Source: Kappaphycus alvarezii
Lineage: Eukaryota > Rhodophyta > Florideophyceae > Gigartinales > Solieriaceae
Direction of reading: 5' to 3'
Assembly: GCA_002205965.3 (NCBI GenBank)
Contig: NADL03000039.1
Span: 522,142-586,141 of the forward strand
DNA: 64,000 nucleotides
Shown: in pieces, positions 11,692 through 20,996 of the stretch
How the letters are laid out: each line of letters opens with the position of its first letter
Numbering within the stretch: position 1 is the stretch's first letter
Program-made: the position numbers and the translations under genes
The notes under the pieces: model-generated
The model's database searches: none
What the model saw: only the letters and a program-made list of their open reading frames with translations
Told to the model about the DNA's origin: nothing

Positions 11692-12025
11692 GACCGTGAA
11701 ACAGAGAGGGAGGCAGCCGGGGTGCTGCTAAAGGAACAGTAGAGGCGATGGTAATGGGTTTCAGAAAGTTGGGCGCAAAGGGTGTATGGAGTGTACCTGG
11801 ATTCCCACAAGAATCCAGATGAGCCCCCCTTTTATAGACAGTACGGTAACTCTACTCTAAAAATTCTATACTCTGTTAGCTCAGTAGAACTTACTAGAAA
11901 GCAGAGGTGTAACTATAGAATTGTACTATCTAGAATATAACTACGTAAATAAAAAACGATGGCGTGGGGCTCCACGCCGAATAAAAACACTGAATCAAGA
12001 CGATACAGTTTCTCTATTACACCAA
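11692..12025. other. Unassigned spacer between copia LTR and LINE-2
   Basis: AT-rich, no coding signal. The only structure seen is a perfect short hairpin at 11,961-11,978 (stem GGCGTGG/CCACGCC, loop GGCT). Also present in copy B (60,195-60,528). Confidence 0.5.
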
Positions 12026-14560
12026 GTGGTGGTGGTAATCTTTATGGGTTACAATGTCGTGCAGAGGCGTGCGGAGGGTATTCATAAATTAACTACGGAT
12101 GCGGGCGGCGGGTAGAAACCTGTCGCGCCTGCATTACTTGGAGACTAAATGCATAACGGGTAACGAAGTGGCGGAGCTCCTGTTGAGAGGAGGAACCGCG
12201 ACGGGAAGCAGCGAAGGAAGCAAGGCGGCGGAAAAAAACCTTGCCGTCGGCGCCTAAGGCGCCATAGATATCAATCCCGACGGGGGAGAGGAGGATATCG
12301 TTTTGGTTACACAAAGTGCCGTAATGGCGATGTTTCTCGCGATCTGCGAGTGTTGCCGCATTGCCTGCTGTAACCGTACTTGGCGAAATGTGGCGGCGTG
12401 CGGAGGGGTGGGCAACAGTAACGTGACGGCGATATCGGTACTGTGAAGCCCGTATGCAGCAGGTATGTAAATGTCCATTCGTAGCGCGGGGGACTCCGAA
12501 TGCCCAGATGAGTTGGGAACCTGGTAGAGGAGCGGATGCTCGACGAGGGCGACGATCCCAACTTCCTTGCAGTAGCGGGCAAGAACGTCGCGGAGGATGT
12601 GATGACGACGAGTCATTCCGTCTTCGTATTTGCAGATCAACGCGTGTTGACCACTTGGATCTAAGGCGGGTGCAGTGTAGGCCGAGCGGCAGGAGCAGAC
12701 CGTACAGCGAGTAGATCCATGGAATAGCAAGATGCCCATTCGTAGAGTCAGAGCGTATATCCAAGTAGGAGAGGACATGTACGTACCGCGGTGGGGGTGA
12801 GGAAGCGAAGAGAAAACAGACGATGCGGAGGATGTGCGCACGGAGAGGAGCCGTGCTCGGTCGTGGGCTGCCGCGGACGAGAACAACCTATCGGACTTCG
12901 ATAGCATGAGTTCAGTTCTGACCGCAGACTGGAGCCTTTCGCCGGGGACCGGCGATGAACAACGCTCGAAAAGAGCAGTAGCTGTAGGCGACGAAGACAG
13001 CTGCGGGTGGCGGGAGGATAAGAGCGAGATGGCAGACCGAGGGATCTCTTCCAAGTGGCGGTCCTGGGAAAGACTAAGCAGGTCGGAGATAAGTCCAAAG
13101 AATCATTACAGATGCTGCGTATGCAGCCTCGGTAATATCTGAAGTTTGCAGGAGACCTAGACCGCCCATGGAGAAGGGGAGAGAGGCTGGAGCCAGGCTT
13201 GCTCTGGACAGGGCAGCTGCAATTGGTTGAACGCTTCCCTTTGCTTCTGATCGAAGCTAGCGGCAAGAACCGCAGATTGAGTGGAGGGAAGCGTACGTAG
13301 CAAGTGCATGACCCTGGACGCGTTCGCGCAGAAGCGGTGTAGGTAGAGAGCCAAATGAGCATCGTCCAAGTCTCGAAGGGATTGGAAGATGAGGTCAACT
13401 GCGTTTTGGCGGCCTGCGAAAAATTGGGAAACAAAAGCGTCCGAGCCAATCGGGGATCCCAGCACGATGAAACCAGGGGGGGTTGAAAAGGGACAAGGAA
13501 GTGCCAAAGGGGAGTGAGAAGGGGAGAAGCCGTAAACTTGGGTCTTGGCAAGGTTGAGCTGGAACCCTAGTGGACCTCCTTCAAGCTGGATGAAACGGAT
13601 GGCAGCGGCGGATTGGGACTGAGGAAGAACAATGTAACCGTCATCTGCGTACCAAACGTTCAGGGCAGGTGAGAACTTCTCCTGTAACAATTGCAAGAGG
13701 GGATGGAGAGCTAGGCCAAAGAGCAAGGGACCGAGGGGATCACCTTGCTGAGTGCTCTCTGAACTACGGACGTAGTAGGGTACGAAAGCAAGCTCTGTAG
13801 GAGCATCGTAACAAGAGTGTACCCACCGTGCGAGGCCTGGGGCACGTGTCTGTACGGCTTCCAGAATGCGCTGATGGGAGATGCAATTGAAAGCGTTGCG
13901 AGCGTCGATCTGGACCAAGATGTGATCGTGGAACTCGGATCTCTGGGAAAGACGACGCACGGAATGAATTATTGCATCGGTGCTGTTCTTGACGCCTACC
14001 TCGACCTGGAGGGGCAGAAGGTAGGAACGGCTGGTGGGGGTGGCTTTGTGTTCCGCGAGCCTAGAAACTAGGCGTAGGTAGAGAAGCCTAACCGCGATCG
14101 AACGGATTCCCCCGTTTGGCTTCGGTAGCGCAGTAAGACGGCCTCCGCAGGAATACGGGTGTCACGCGGTCGGTAGATCGCTGTTCAAACAGAAGTTAAC
14201 CAACTTTTTCAGGGCATGTAAGCAATCCCTCCCGGGCCTGACCCCGCCTGCCGGGCGAGCAGCATTCGCAGGAACACTGGGAATAGACCATCGGCCCCAG
14301 GAGCAGTTGAAGGATCCAGGCTGTGAATGGCACGGCGGACATCCGACACCGAGAACTTTAGCACAGGAGGCAAACCGTGAGGGGGCATGGGAGTGATTGG
14401 AATGGGGGCCGGGGTATGAAGAGAAGCCAAGGATTGAAAAGTAGCTTCGCTGGGGGAGAGCGGGGGATCGACTTGGAGATGGGCTGCTGTGGCCCGGGAA
14501 GGGCTACCCCGCGTACAACTCGTAAAGATTTACCACCTTGTGAGAGGTAGGCTCGTGTAT
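12026..14560 (-). pseudogene. LINE-2: non-LTR element, RT plus zinc/REL-endonuclease-like C-terminus (copy A)
   Basis: Reads leftward. An RT lead-in at about 14,340 (DVRRAIHSLDPSTAPGADG) is followed by motif A, QIDARNAFNCI, near 13,912, then STQQGDPLGPLLF near 13,745 and catalytic WYADDGYIV near 13,640. The C-terminal part (13,054-12,254) has a CxxC...HALxC zinc signature near 12,640-12,705, then RMDIYIP near 12,466 and TDIAV near 12,430. That spacing resembles the PD-(D/E)XK (REL-type) endonuclease of R2-like elements. The 3' end is a short (CCA)n tail at 12,026-12,036. Frames break at several single-base indels that differ between copies A and B. No N-terminal ORF was identified; the 5' edge between 14,540 and 14,780 is uncertain. 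Confidence 0.8.
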
Positions 14561-14839
14561 ATCCCTATATCCACTCTCGAAGGTTGGCATCCAGACGCCT
14601 ACTGGATTCTAACCGATGCGTGCGGAACGTGGTCGTTAGGGCGATGGAGAGCTATGGCAAGGGCCGAGCGGTGCTTTCCTAAAGGCACGCTATCGCGACC
14701 GTAATGTCCAACTCATCATGTCTGCTGGCCAGCCTCGAGCCGGTCTTTTAGGGAAAATTAATTGGTTGGTCACCCACTAGGATGTTTCGGGCCACATCCT
14801 ACCATATCTTTCAAACATTTAAGAAACCCACACTAACTC
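14561..14839. other. Unassigned sequence, LINE-2 5' flank
   Basis: No confident coding signal. It contains the unresolved 5' boundary of LINE-2 and the point where amine oxidase homology stops. The same sequence is in copy B near 63,062-63,341. Confidence 0.4.
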
Positions 14840-15121
14840 CCTTCAATTCCTTAACGCTGTTGCGGTCTTGCCCATTGTGCAAATTCTTGGTTTCAGCAGT
14901 TACTGTACTTATCGACATGGTGAGATTTGCGGTCAACAATAGAAACATGAGTGTTGAGGCGAATTCTACCTCTGAGATCCTTTTCAACGATGGTTCTCCA
15001 AACCTCGCCCCATCCCTGTCCAATTTTCAATCAAGCAAATGCCGAGGCGACACTCATTGCGGCGTACATCACATAATCTGTCAGAGTCTTTGTTCCGAAC
15101 TTCGAAGATCTCAAAGTTGTT

Positions 15122-15162
15122 CTGCAAAAAAGTCTAGATTCGCAAAGAATTCCAAAACTTAC
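15122..15162 (-). other. Candidate 41-nt intron in amine oxidase gene
   Basis: Minus strand begins GTAAGTTTTGG and ends TTTTTTGCAG. Removing it joins TVWALKH to NNFEIFEV in one open frame. Confidence 0.5.
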
Positions 15163-15314
15163 GTGTTTCAAAGCCCAGACGGTTGCCTTCCCTTGGGTGC
15201 CGACTTGAGATTTCTCCCCCATAACTTTTTCAAAGACATCACCCACGAAGAAATACGGAGTAACCCAAAGCAAGCTGTGTGGCAAAAAATGAATATTTCT
15301 TCGTTAGAAACCAG

Positions 15315-15355
15315 CTGCTTGGAAAGCATAAATGAGTACATGTAAACCGACTTAC
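15315..15355 (-). other. Candidate 41-nt intron in amine oxidase gene
   Basis: Minus strand begins GTAAGTCGG and ends TTTCCAAGCAG, joining NATPAYYG to WFLTKK. The inverted-repeat element in copy B (63,841) interrupts this same intron. Confidence 0.5.
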
Positions 15356-15452
15356 CCGTAATAGGCTGGTGTTGCGTTCTGTGTAACCAAATTCAAATGT
15401 AAGCAAGCTCAAGAAAAGTTACGATGGTCAATTTTTCGAAACGACAACCCTG

Positions 15453-15564
15453 TAATACAAAAAATGGTCCTCCCCTCATTTAATACAGGAAATGGTCCTC
15501 CCTTCACGTAATACAGGAAATGGTCCTCCCTTCACGTAAGACAGGAAATGGTCCTCCCCTCGTG
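15453..15564 (+). repeat. Four 28-bp tandem repeats at the start of U3
   Basis: Consensus begins TAATACAGGAAATGG and continues TCCTCCCTTCACG. Four units, then a degenerate fifth. The same array occurs in the 3' LTR at 23,129-23,240. Its position at the U3 edge, next to the integrase-recognised terminus, suggests enhancer repeats, which is inference. Confidence 0.9.
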
Positions 15565-15819
15565 TAATCCAGCAACCTACAACGATCCCGCCCCTAACTT
15601 CTCCAACCGTCATTTCCAAATTTACTTCCATTTTATCTAGATATTTTTATACTGTATTTAACCCTCTGAATCGACCCCGAATCAAGTCCCTTTTCCCTTT
15701 TAGCTTACCTCCTCCTCCAAATTCGCCTTTTTTTGAGAAGAAGGGCGCAAATGCACTATTGCAAAATCCCTTGCAGATTTATTTTACCTATTCCTAATCT
15801 ATAGAACCTGCCCCGGGAG

Positions 15820-15838
15820 CCTATTTAAACCCCTTTAT
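15820..15838 (+). promoter_or_regulatory. TATA-like motif upstream of the U3 ORF
   Basis: CTATTTAAACC lies about 110 bp upstream of the ATG at 15,937; another (TACTGTATTTAACCC) lies near 15,650. Either could give the U3 ORF its own promoter, separate from the LTR TATA at 16,738. Motif only. Confidence 0.35.
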
Positions 15839-15936
15839 TCTAAGTTCCAAATGCCCCCGATCATTTTACTCATCACCCCTCTCCCCCACACACCCAAAGC
15901 ACCCACATTGCCTCCTGTTCCCCAACTTCTATCACA

Positions 15937-16611
15937 ATGAGCAACCTTCGCCCCTCTGTCCCTATTTCCAAAAACCGCCCTTCCCGTTCCATCAATGGCC
16001 TTCGTCTCGCCGCCTACGGGCCAACCGATGCCGACGACTACATCCGGCGGCAAACAAAGAAGCAAATCATCGAGTTCGTGCGCCGCCTCTTCATAGAAGA
16101 AGAAGCGAGGGAGGTAAGTCCGGGAGAGGCTGAGAAGGTCGAGGAGGAGAGCGGGGAGTCCTTCGAGGAATGGTTAGCCCCTGAGCTAGTGTACGAGGAT
16201 CAGGAAGATGAGGGAGGAGGATGAGGAGGATGAGGAGGATGAGGAGGATGAGGAGGATGAGGAGGAAGAGGATGAGGAGGATGAGGAGGATGAGGAGGAG
16301 GAGGATGAGGAGGATGAGGAGGATGAGGAGGATGAGGATGAGGAAGAAGAGGATGAGGAGGAGGAGGAGGAGGAGGATGGAGATGAGGCAACAGGGGCAT
16401 GGAAAGTGTTGGACCGGTGGGGCCTGGAATAGAGAGTATGGATCAAGTTGTGCCCACGATGGAACCGGATGGAGATATCTTTAGTAGTCTAGATATCTCC
16501 CAGGGGGAAATAGAGAGTTGTGAGCCATTCGCAGATATTTGTGGGGACTGCTTGGACAGCATGGATATTTTAGAGGAGTTGTTTGGATCTGATTTAGAGA
16601 ATGGGAAATAA
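15937..16611 (+). CDS. U3-encoded acidic protein ORF (5' LTR copy), frame broken in microsatellite
   Basis: ATG at 15,937 opens a roughly 90-residue segment (MSNLRPSVPISKNRPSRS...) that is basic at the start, then Glu-rich, running into an Asp/Glu stretch encoded by the GAGGAT/GATGAG repeat. Downstream of the repeat, a second conserved segment begins GMESVGPVGPG and ends DILEELFGSDLENGK at the stop at 16,611. In this LTR the repeat length puts a stop at 16,222; other LTR copies differ in repeat length, so the frame is set by the microsatellite. The downstream segment is also preserved in element III (39,832-40,062) with mostly conservative changes. No homolog recognised. An acidic region with bulky hydrophobics could be a transactivator, but that is speculation. 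Confidence 0.55.
16205..16385 (+). repeat. GAGGAT/GATGAG microsatellite in U3 ORF
   Basis: Purine-only trinucleotide-type repeat encoding Asp/Glu runs. About 50 bp shorter in the 3' LTR (23,880-24,015), so it is the most variable part of the LTR. The antisense strand gives long poly-Ser/Pro/His frames that are artefacts. Confidence 0.95.
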
Positions 16612-16737
16612 GAGGACCAAATTAATTGTTAGTTTCTTAAGTATCTTTTGCTTAGAGTATATTGTCCACACAAAGTATTTTTATGCATTTCTTGTATCTT
16701 CTGTAGTTTTGTTCGGACTTTAGGGGTAGCCAAAAGT

Positions 16738-16746
16738 CTATATAAG
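16738..16746 (+). promoter_or_regulatory. LTR TATA box
   Basis: CTATATAAG, preserved in element III (near 40,160-40,170) and, as CTATATAAGG, in the differently built LTRs of element II. Likely positions the start of R. Confidence 0.6.
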
Positions 16747-17049
16747 CTGAGTAAACTGCTTCCTCATGGAGAGGTCAAGCAAGTTGGCAGACAACTTCAA
16801 GCCAAGTCCCGAGTAGTAGGAAGTTGAGAGTCAACTTCAGACCCAAGAAAACTTTTCTTACGCTGTCGCAGAGCGTCGTGGTAGACCCTGCCCCTTTTAT
16901 ACTTGCTTGTAGCTTCTCAACTCTCTTCTATATACACTCCCTTTTGTTCGTTCAACAATACCACGGCAGCACTTTTGTCGCTCGCAACACCTCCTTCTCA
17001 GGGTAATTGGTTCTGAGGATCTCCTCCCCGCCGATTTACCCCTATCATT

Positions 17050-17067
17050 TGGTACTCTTGTGGAGGG
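17050..17067 (+). other. Primer binding site candidate
   Basis: TGGTACTCTTGTGGAGGG begins two bases after the LTR end, as expected for an 18-nt tRNA primer site starting TGG. The same sequence follows the element III 5' LTR, and a diverged version follows that of element II. I could not identify the tRNA. Confidence 0.6.
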
Positions 17068-17135
17068 GGTTGCACCCGAGGTATTCGAGTTGAGCAGTAG
17101 TAAGGAACACTTCGGGGGGATTTCTTTCGGTAATC

Positions 17136-19499
17136 ATGGATCTCAATGCTGCTCGTATAACGTTCACAGGGGGCAAGACTGAAGACGTTGAGGAGTTTCT
17201 TTACACATATGTCAACGTTGTGATGCGAGAGAAGGGCGATGAAGAGAAGGCCGCAAGTATCTTCGCCTATCTTCATGGTGACGCAAAGCACAAATATAAG
17301 TCCAAGTTTATCGACGGGTGGTCTCTTAACGGGAATGGGCGTAACTTCGGTGAGGTATGTGAGTGGCTTGTGAAAGAGTATGCTAAGGAGGTAGAACCAG
17401 ATGAGATGATTCGTACCGCCATAGAGGCCCGGCTCAACTTCGACGATTTGTTAAGCTCATTGGTGTACTTGTGTGATCTTTATGAAAAGGCTGGGTTCAA
17501 CGCCCAAGCCAAGTACGGAATGCTGCGTAAGGCGGCTATGGGGGATAAGCGGCTCTCCGATTTCCTCCTCATCAAGGGCCCTCACACTTTTGATGAACTG
17601 AAGGGTACCATAGTAGAATTTGTCAAAAATTCGGAGACGTTTCAGTCACTGAGTGAGGTACCGAGGGAAACCCGCACATCGATGTCTATCGTACATCCTG
17701 AAAAGAATTATCAAAGGCCGGCTACTAGTGCAGCGGCATTAGAATCTGTCAGGAGCGATGTCAAAAACTTGGAAGAAAGGTTGGAAACCCGATTCGATAA
17801 TCGACTTGACATGATAACCTCGCAGTTGGAAAGCCTTACTCTTACCATTAAGAAGAACCAGTCTGGGGCCCCTAAGGCCGCAGAAGTCTGTTCTTACTGT
17901 CACAAGCCTGGACACTTTGCAAACAGGTGTCCTGATAATCCACATAGAAACACTCGTTGTGCAAAGTGCGGTCGATATGGGCATCATGAAAGTAACTGCT
18001 GGTCTAAAGACAACAGAAGAGCAAATTTATCGGAAGCGAGGAGTGAGTCAGGACCAGAGGTGAAAATCTTACAAAATAGAAGGGATCAAAGGTTGACGGA
18101 TGCCGGTAACGTATCCATCGCTGAAGAGATTAGTCAAGTCAATGTGACAAAAAGGGATGGGGAAGGGAACATTTTATCGAAGAAACCTAGGCTAGAGTAT
18201 GGAATGCTGGAGCATATCCCAGCACCTGTACCTCCTCGAACCAAGAGGTCTGATCAAGTTGTTCCAGGAGTGGGAGTCACTCCGGCCAAGAAGACGAAAA
18301 AGAGTAAGAAAGTTAAGAGTATCTCTAAGGACGTACTAGAGTATGTGAAGAGGTACAATTTGGTGGCTGAGCTTGCATCGGCCCCAACTGGGATAACGTT
18401 TGGTCAACTTTTGAGGGGCGACGCAGAGGATGCGAGAAAAGAACTCAAAAAAATTATCAGGTCTAATAAGTCCGCTAAGGGTAAGAAACTGTTTCTTCAA
18501 TCGGCCTCGACAGCACCAAGACGTCTTAAGCTGGTACCAGTCAAAGTATTGGGTATGAAAACCCAAGCTCTCTTCGATTCGGGTGCTGTTCCAAACCTCA
18601 TTTCAGAAACTTTGGTGACAGATCTAGGTCTCGAAATTACTCCAACGACTCGAAAAATAACTGTAGCGGATGGAACCGTCTCAAAATGCATGGGCACTGT
18701 TGACAAGGTTTCCGTGTTCTTTGGGGACTCTAAAGTTGATGTAGACTTTCTTGTCATGCCGGATCTCCCTTTCGATGCAATCATTGGCTGCCCAAATGGA
18801 AAGACTAGGGAATGCATTGACTTGGGCAACCAAATGGTTTCAGTTAATATTGACGGCAGAACCGTGAAGATGCCCCTGGATTTCGACAAAAGCACGCATC
18901 CTGAAGATTTAAAAGAAACGGACAGTGAAGATTTCACTTCTAGCTATGACAGCGAAGATTCGGAACCAACTAACACTTTCGGAAGTGGAAAAGGGTACCC
19001 TCGGGGGTTAATGAACATGGCATGGGACGATTATGATTCCGGGTTTGAAACAGATGACGACTGGGATTCTAGGATAAGTTTGAAACCCGAATGTGTTTCT
19101 TTTTGCGATGATATCGAATCAAAGGACAGAATTCGGAGCATGAAAGAAGATTACCTTTGCAAAGAAAATAAGAATACGTCGAATTCCATATATGAAGATG
19201 TGAGCACGACGGAAGAGGTCCTTCAAAATATTGAGGTTGAGGATCAAGAAGAAAAAGGGCGCCAAATGGCAGAAATCCAAGGAAAAGTGCAGCACCTTCC
19301 CGCCCCCGCCTCACTGAAAATATCCGACATGTTAACATCTTCCGAAGTAATTGCATGGAGCGTTTCAGATTTAGACAAGCAAGTGTACCGGTTACTCACT
19401 CGTTCGAACTTACCGACACTCAACCGATTTACCACAAGCCTAGACGTCAACCGCCAAAATATGACCAATTTATCTCAGAAAATGTTACAAGTATGCTGA
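17136..19499 (+). CDS. gypsy-A element I Gag and protease
   Basis: ATG at 17,136, 88 nt after the LTR, starts a 787-residue frame. Residues about 1-200 are a helical, capsid-like Gag. Two CCHC knuckles lie near residues 250-290 (CSYCHKPGHFANRC and CAKCGRYGHHESNC). Then come a Lys-rich linker and a retropepsin-like protease with LFDSGAVPNLIS near residue 480 and FDAIIGCP near residue 550. The frame ends early: a single missing base near 19,370 (compare element II, where the same stretch reads straight through into RT) puts the RT in another frame. Gag and Pol were therefore one polyprotein in the ancestor. The acidic stretch between protease and RT is typical of this family's linker. Confidence 0.9.
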   Translation: MDLNAARITFTGGKTEDVEEFLYTYVNVVMREKGDEEKAASIFAYLHGDAKHKYKSKFIDGWSLNGNGRNFGEVCEWLVKEYAKEVEPDEMIRTAIEARLNFDDLLSSLVYLCDLYEKAGFNAQAKYGMLRKAAMGDKRLSDFLLIKGPHTFDELKGTIVEFVKNSETFQSLSEVPRETRTSMSIVHPEKNYQRPATSAAALESVRSDVKNLEERLETRFDNRLDMITSQLESLTLTIKKNQSGAPKAAEVCSYCHKPGHFANRCPDNPHRNTRCAKCGRYGHHESNCWSKDNRRANLSEARSESGPEVKILQNRRDQRLTDAGNVSIAEEISQVNVTKRDGEGNILSKKPRLEYGMLEHIPAPVPPRTKRSDQVVPGVGVTPAKKTKKSKKVKSISKDVLEYVKRYNLVAELASAPTGITFGQLLRGDAEDARKELKKIIRSNKSAKGKKLFLQSASTAPRRLKLVPVKVLGMKTQALFDSGAVPNLISETLVTDLGLEITPTTRKITVADGTVSKCMGTVDKVSVFFGDSKVDVDFLVMPDLPFDAIIGCPNGKTRECIDLGNQMVSVNIDGRTVKMPLDFDKSTHPEDLKETDSEDFTSSYDSEDSEPTNTFGSGKGYPRGLMNMAWDDYDSGFETDDDWDSRISLKPECVSFCDDIESKDRIRSMKEDYLCKENKNTSNSIYEDVSTTEEVLQNIEVEDQEEKGRQMAEIQGKVQHLPAPASLKISDMLTSSEVIAWSVSDLDKQVYRLLTRSNLPTLNRFTTSLDVNRQNMTNLSQKMLQVC

Positions 19500-20996
19500 A
19501 AAATGATATTATTCGACCAGTTTCATCCCCATGGTCGTTTCCAGTTGTGGTCGCACCAAAGAAGGATGGAAAGCTGCGTTTTTGCGTCGATTACCGACAA
19601 CTGAACCAGAGAATGATACCCGATCGATTTCCGATTCCGAACATGGAGGAGATCCTCGAGGACCTGAAGGACGGGAGATATTTCACCTCAATTGACCTTT
19701 ACACTGGCTATTGGCAGATTCCATTGGATGAAAAATGTAAGGAAAAAACAACCTTTACCAGCAAAGCCGGTACGTTCAGGTTCGAAGTGATGCCTTTTGG
19801 TCTCATGAATGCACCAGCTACATTCCAAAGAATGATGAACGAGGTTTTGAAAGGACTTCCATTCGCAAGAGTCTATATCGATGATGTCGTCATATTCTCA
19901 GAAACATTGGATCAGCACATCTCGCACGTCAACAGTTGTGGAGAGGATATCGGAGTATAGCTTGAAAATTAAGTTGAGCAAATGCTTCTTTGCGAAAACT
20001 TCTATCCAATTACTCGGTCATATCGTCGACCAAGAGGGAATTAGAGTGGATCCAGAGAAAACGAAAAAAATAAAGTTGGCACCAAGGCCCGCTTCAAAGA
20101 CGGAGGTCCGAAGCTTCTTAGGACTGGCCTCATATTACAGAAGATTTATCAAAGATTTCGCCAAGACTGCAGCACCGTTACATGCCAGCACTACGAAGAA
20201 CGGAAAATTTTACTGGAACAAGGAAATGGAAACTGCATTTCAGGAGCTTAAAGATAAGCTATGTGTCCCCCCAGTTCTCATGTACCCAGATTTCAAGAGA
20301 CCATTCGTTGTGGAGACAGATGCCTCAGAACGGTCTTTGGGTGCCGTTTTGTCCCAAAAAGATGAAAACGGAAGACTACACCCTGTTCAATTCGCAAGCC
20401 GAACTCTGAATGACGCGGAAAAGAGATACTCAGTCTGCGAGAAAGAAGCGCTAGCTGTCGTCTTCGCGCTGAAAAAGTTTCGCATATACCTTTTATCACT
20501 CGAGAAATTTGTCTTGATAACTGATCACCAGGCACTTAAAACAGCATTCCAAAAGAAGGATGTACATCACCGCTTGGCCCGATGGCTCGACATTTTCGCA
20601 GAATATCGGTTTGAAATTGTGTATAGACCCGGACGCAATAATCAGCCTGCCGATTACCTATCCCGCTTGAGGGACGCACTGATTCCAAATGAAAAAGCTT
20701 CGGAGGACATCGTCGGAGTCGCCGAGTTGCAGTTGCCGAACGATAACGAGTACGAAGCTAATATTCACGGACTGATCAAATTCCTCGATGGACTAGAAAT
20801 GAGAAAGGTTGATCTTGAACACCGAAATTGGGTACGCAGGAATCAAAAGGCTTTTACATTGTGGAATGGGAAACTTTTCCGGCACACTAAAGCCGGTCCC
20901 CGACTAGTGGCCCCTTTGAAAGAAAGAATGAAGATATTGAGGACTTTCCATGATGAGCTAGGGCATTGGGATCTCGAAACAACCAAAAATTCGTAA
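19355..20996 (+). CDS. gypsy-A element I reverse transcriptase and RNase H (frameshifted)
   Basis: RT begins after the linker: KLRFCVDYRQLNQ near 19,570, the LYTGYWQIPL region near 19,700, FGLMNAPATFQRMM near 19,795 and catalytic VYIDDVVIF near 19,875. A two-base loss near 19,935 (relative to element II) shifts the frame. The next segment (from 19,881) has FLGLASYYRRFI, then RNase H with TDASERSLGAVLSQ near 20,320, CEKEALAVVFALKKF near 20,440, TDHQALK near 20,520 and NNQPADYLSRL near 20,640, followed by the integrase HHCC start. Catalytic residues are all present. The order RT-RH-IN is that of Ty3/gypsy. Confidence 0.9.

Larger units (their letters stand above)
1..15338. repeat. Segmental repeat, copy A (direct orientation)
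   Basis: Matches 48,830-63,840 almost base for base and in the same order: LINE-1, gypsy-B, copia with its solo LTR, copia LTR, LINE-2 and part of an amine oxidase gene. Position 1 aligns with 48,830, so the left limit lies outside the window. The right limit at 15,338 is where copy B is interrupted by an inverted-repeat element, so the true duplication may extend further. Copy A has one extra 333-bp insertion at 1,941-2,273. Most other differences noticed are single-base indels. Confidence 0.95.
14840..15445 (-). pseudogene. Flavin amine-oxidase-like gene, middle part, interrupted by gypsy-A element I
   Basis: Continues leftward from the N-terminal part at 24,683-25,600 once element I and one copy of its 5-bp target duplication are removed. 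Exon-like pieces read NATPAYYGWFLTKK (near 15,300-15,378), FVGDVFEKVMGEKSQ and TVWALKH (15,163-15,260), NNFEIFEVRNKDSD (near 15,080-15,121) and LNTHVSIVDRKS (near 14,900-14,960). The last resembles the segment preceding the second FAD-contact region in NAD(P)/FAD amine-oxidase-like proteins. Two candidate introns, 15,315-15,355 and 15,122-15,162, are each 41 nt with GTAAGT and CAG ends. One frame break remains near 15,285. The gene then stops short; its C-terminal part is not to the left. Assignment rests on motif resemblance only. Confidence 0.55.
15451..17047 (+). repeat. 5' LTR of gypsy-A element I
   Basis: 1,597 bp, TG...CA ends, unusually long because the U3 carries an array of 28-bp repeats, an open reading frame and a GAGGAT/GATGAG microsatellite. 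A TATA-like CTATATAAG at 16,738-16,746 precedes the likely R region. Confidence 0.95.

Noticed and set aside
11961..11978. Hairpin as a bacterial-type terminator
   Set aside because: No bacterial gene context; no U-run follows the stem; the window is eukaryotic.
15453..15564. CRISPR-like array
   Set aside because: The 28-bp units are contiguous with no unique spacers, lie at an LTR edge, and recur in the other LTR. The surroundings are eukaryotic retrotransposons.
16186..16484. Long poly-Ser, Pro/His and Met/Arg-rich open frames across the microsatellite
   Set aside because: They are alternative frames of a simple repeat. Only the Asp/Glu frame links to conserved flanking segments.
19355..19499. 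Programmed frameshift between gag and pol of gypsy-A
   Set aside because: Element II reads through the same stretch in one frame; element I lacks a single base there, so the shift is a mutation or an error.
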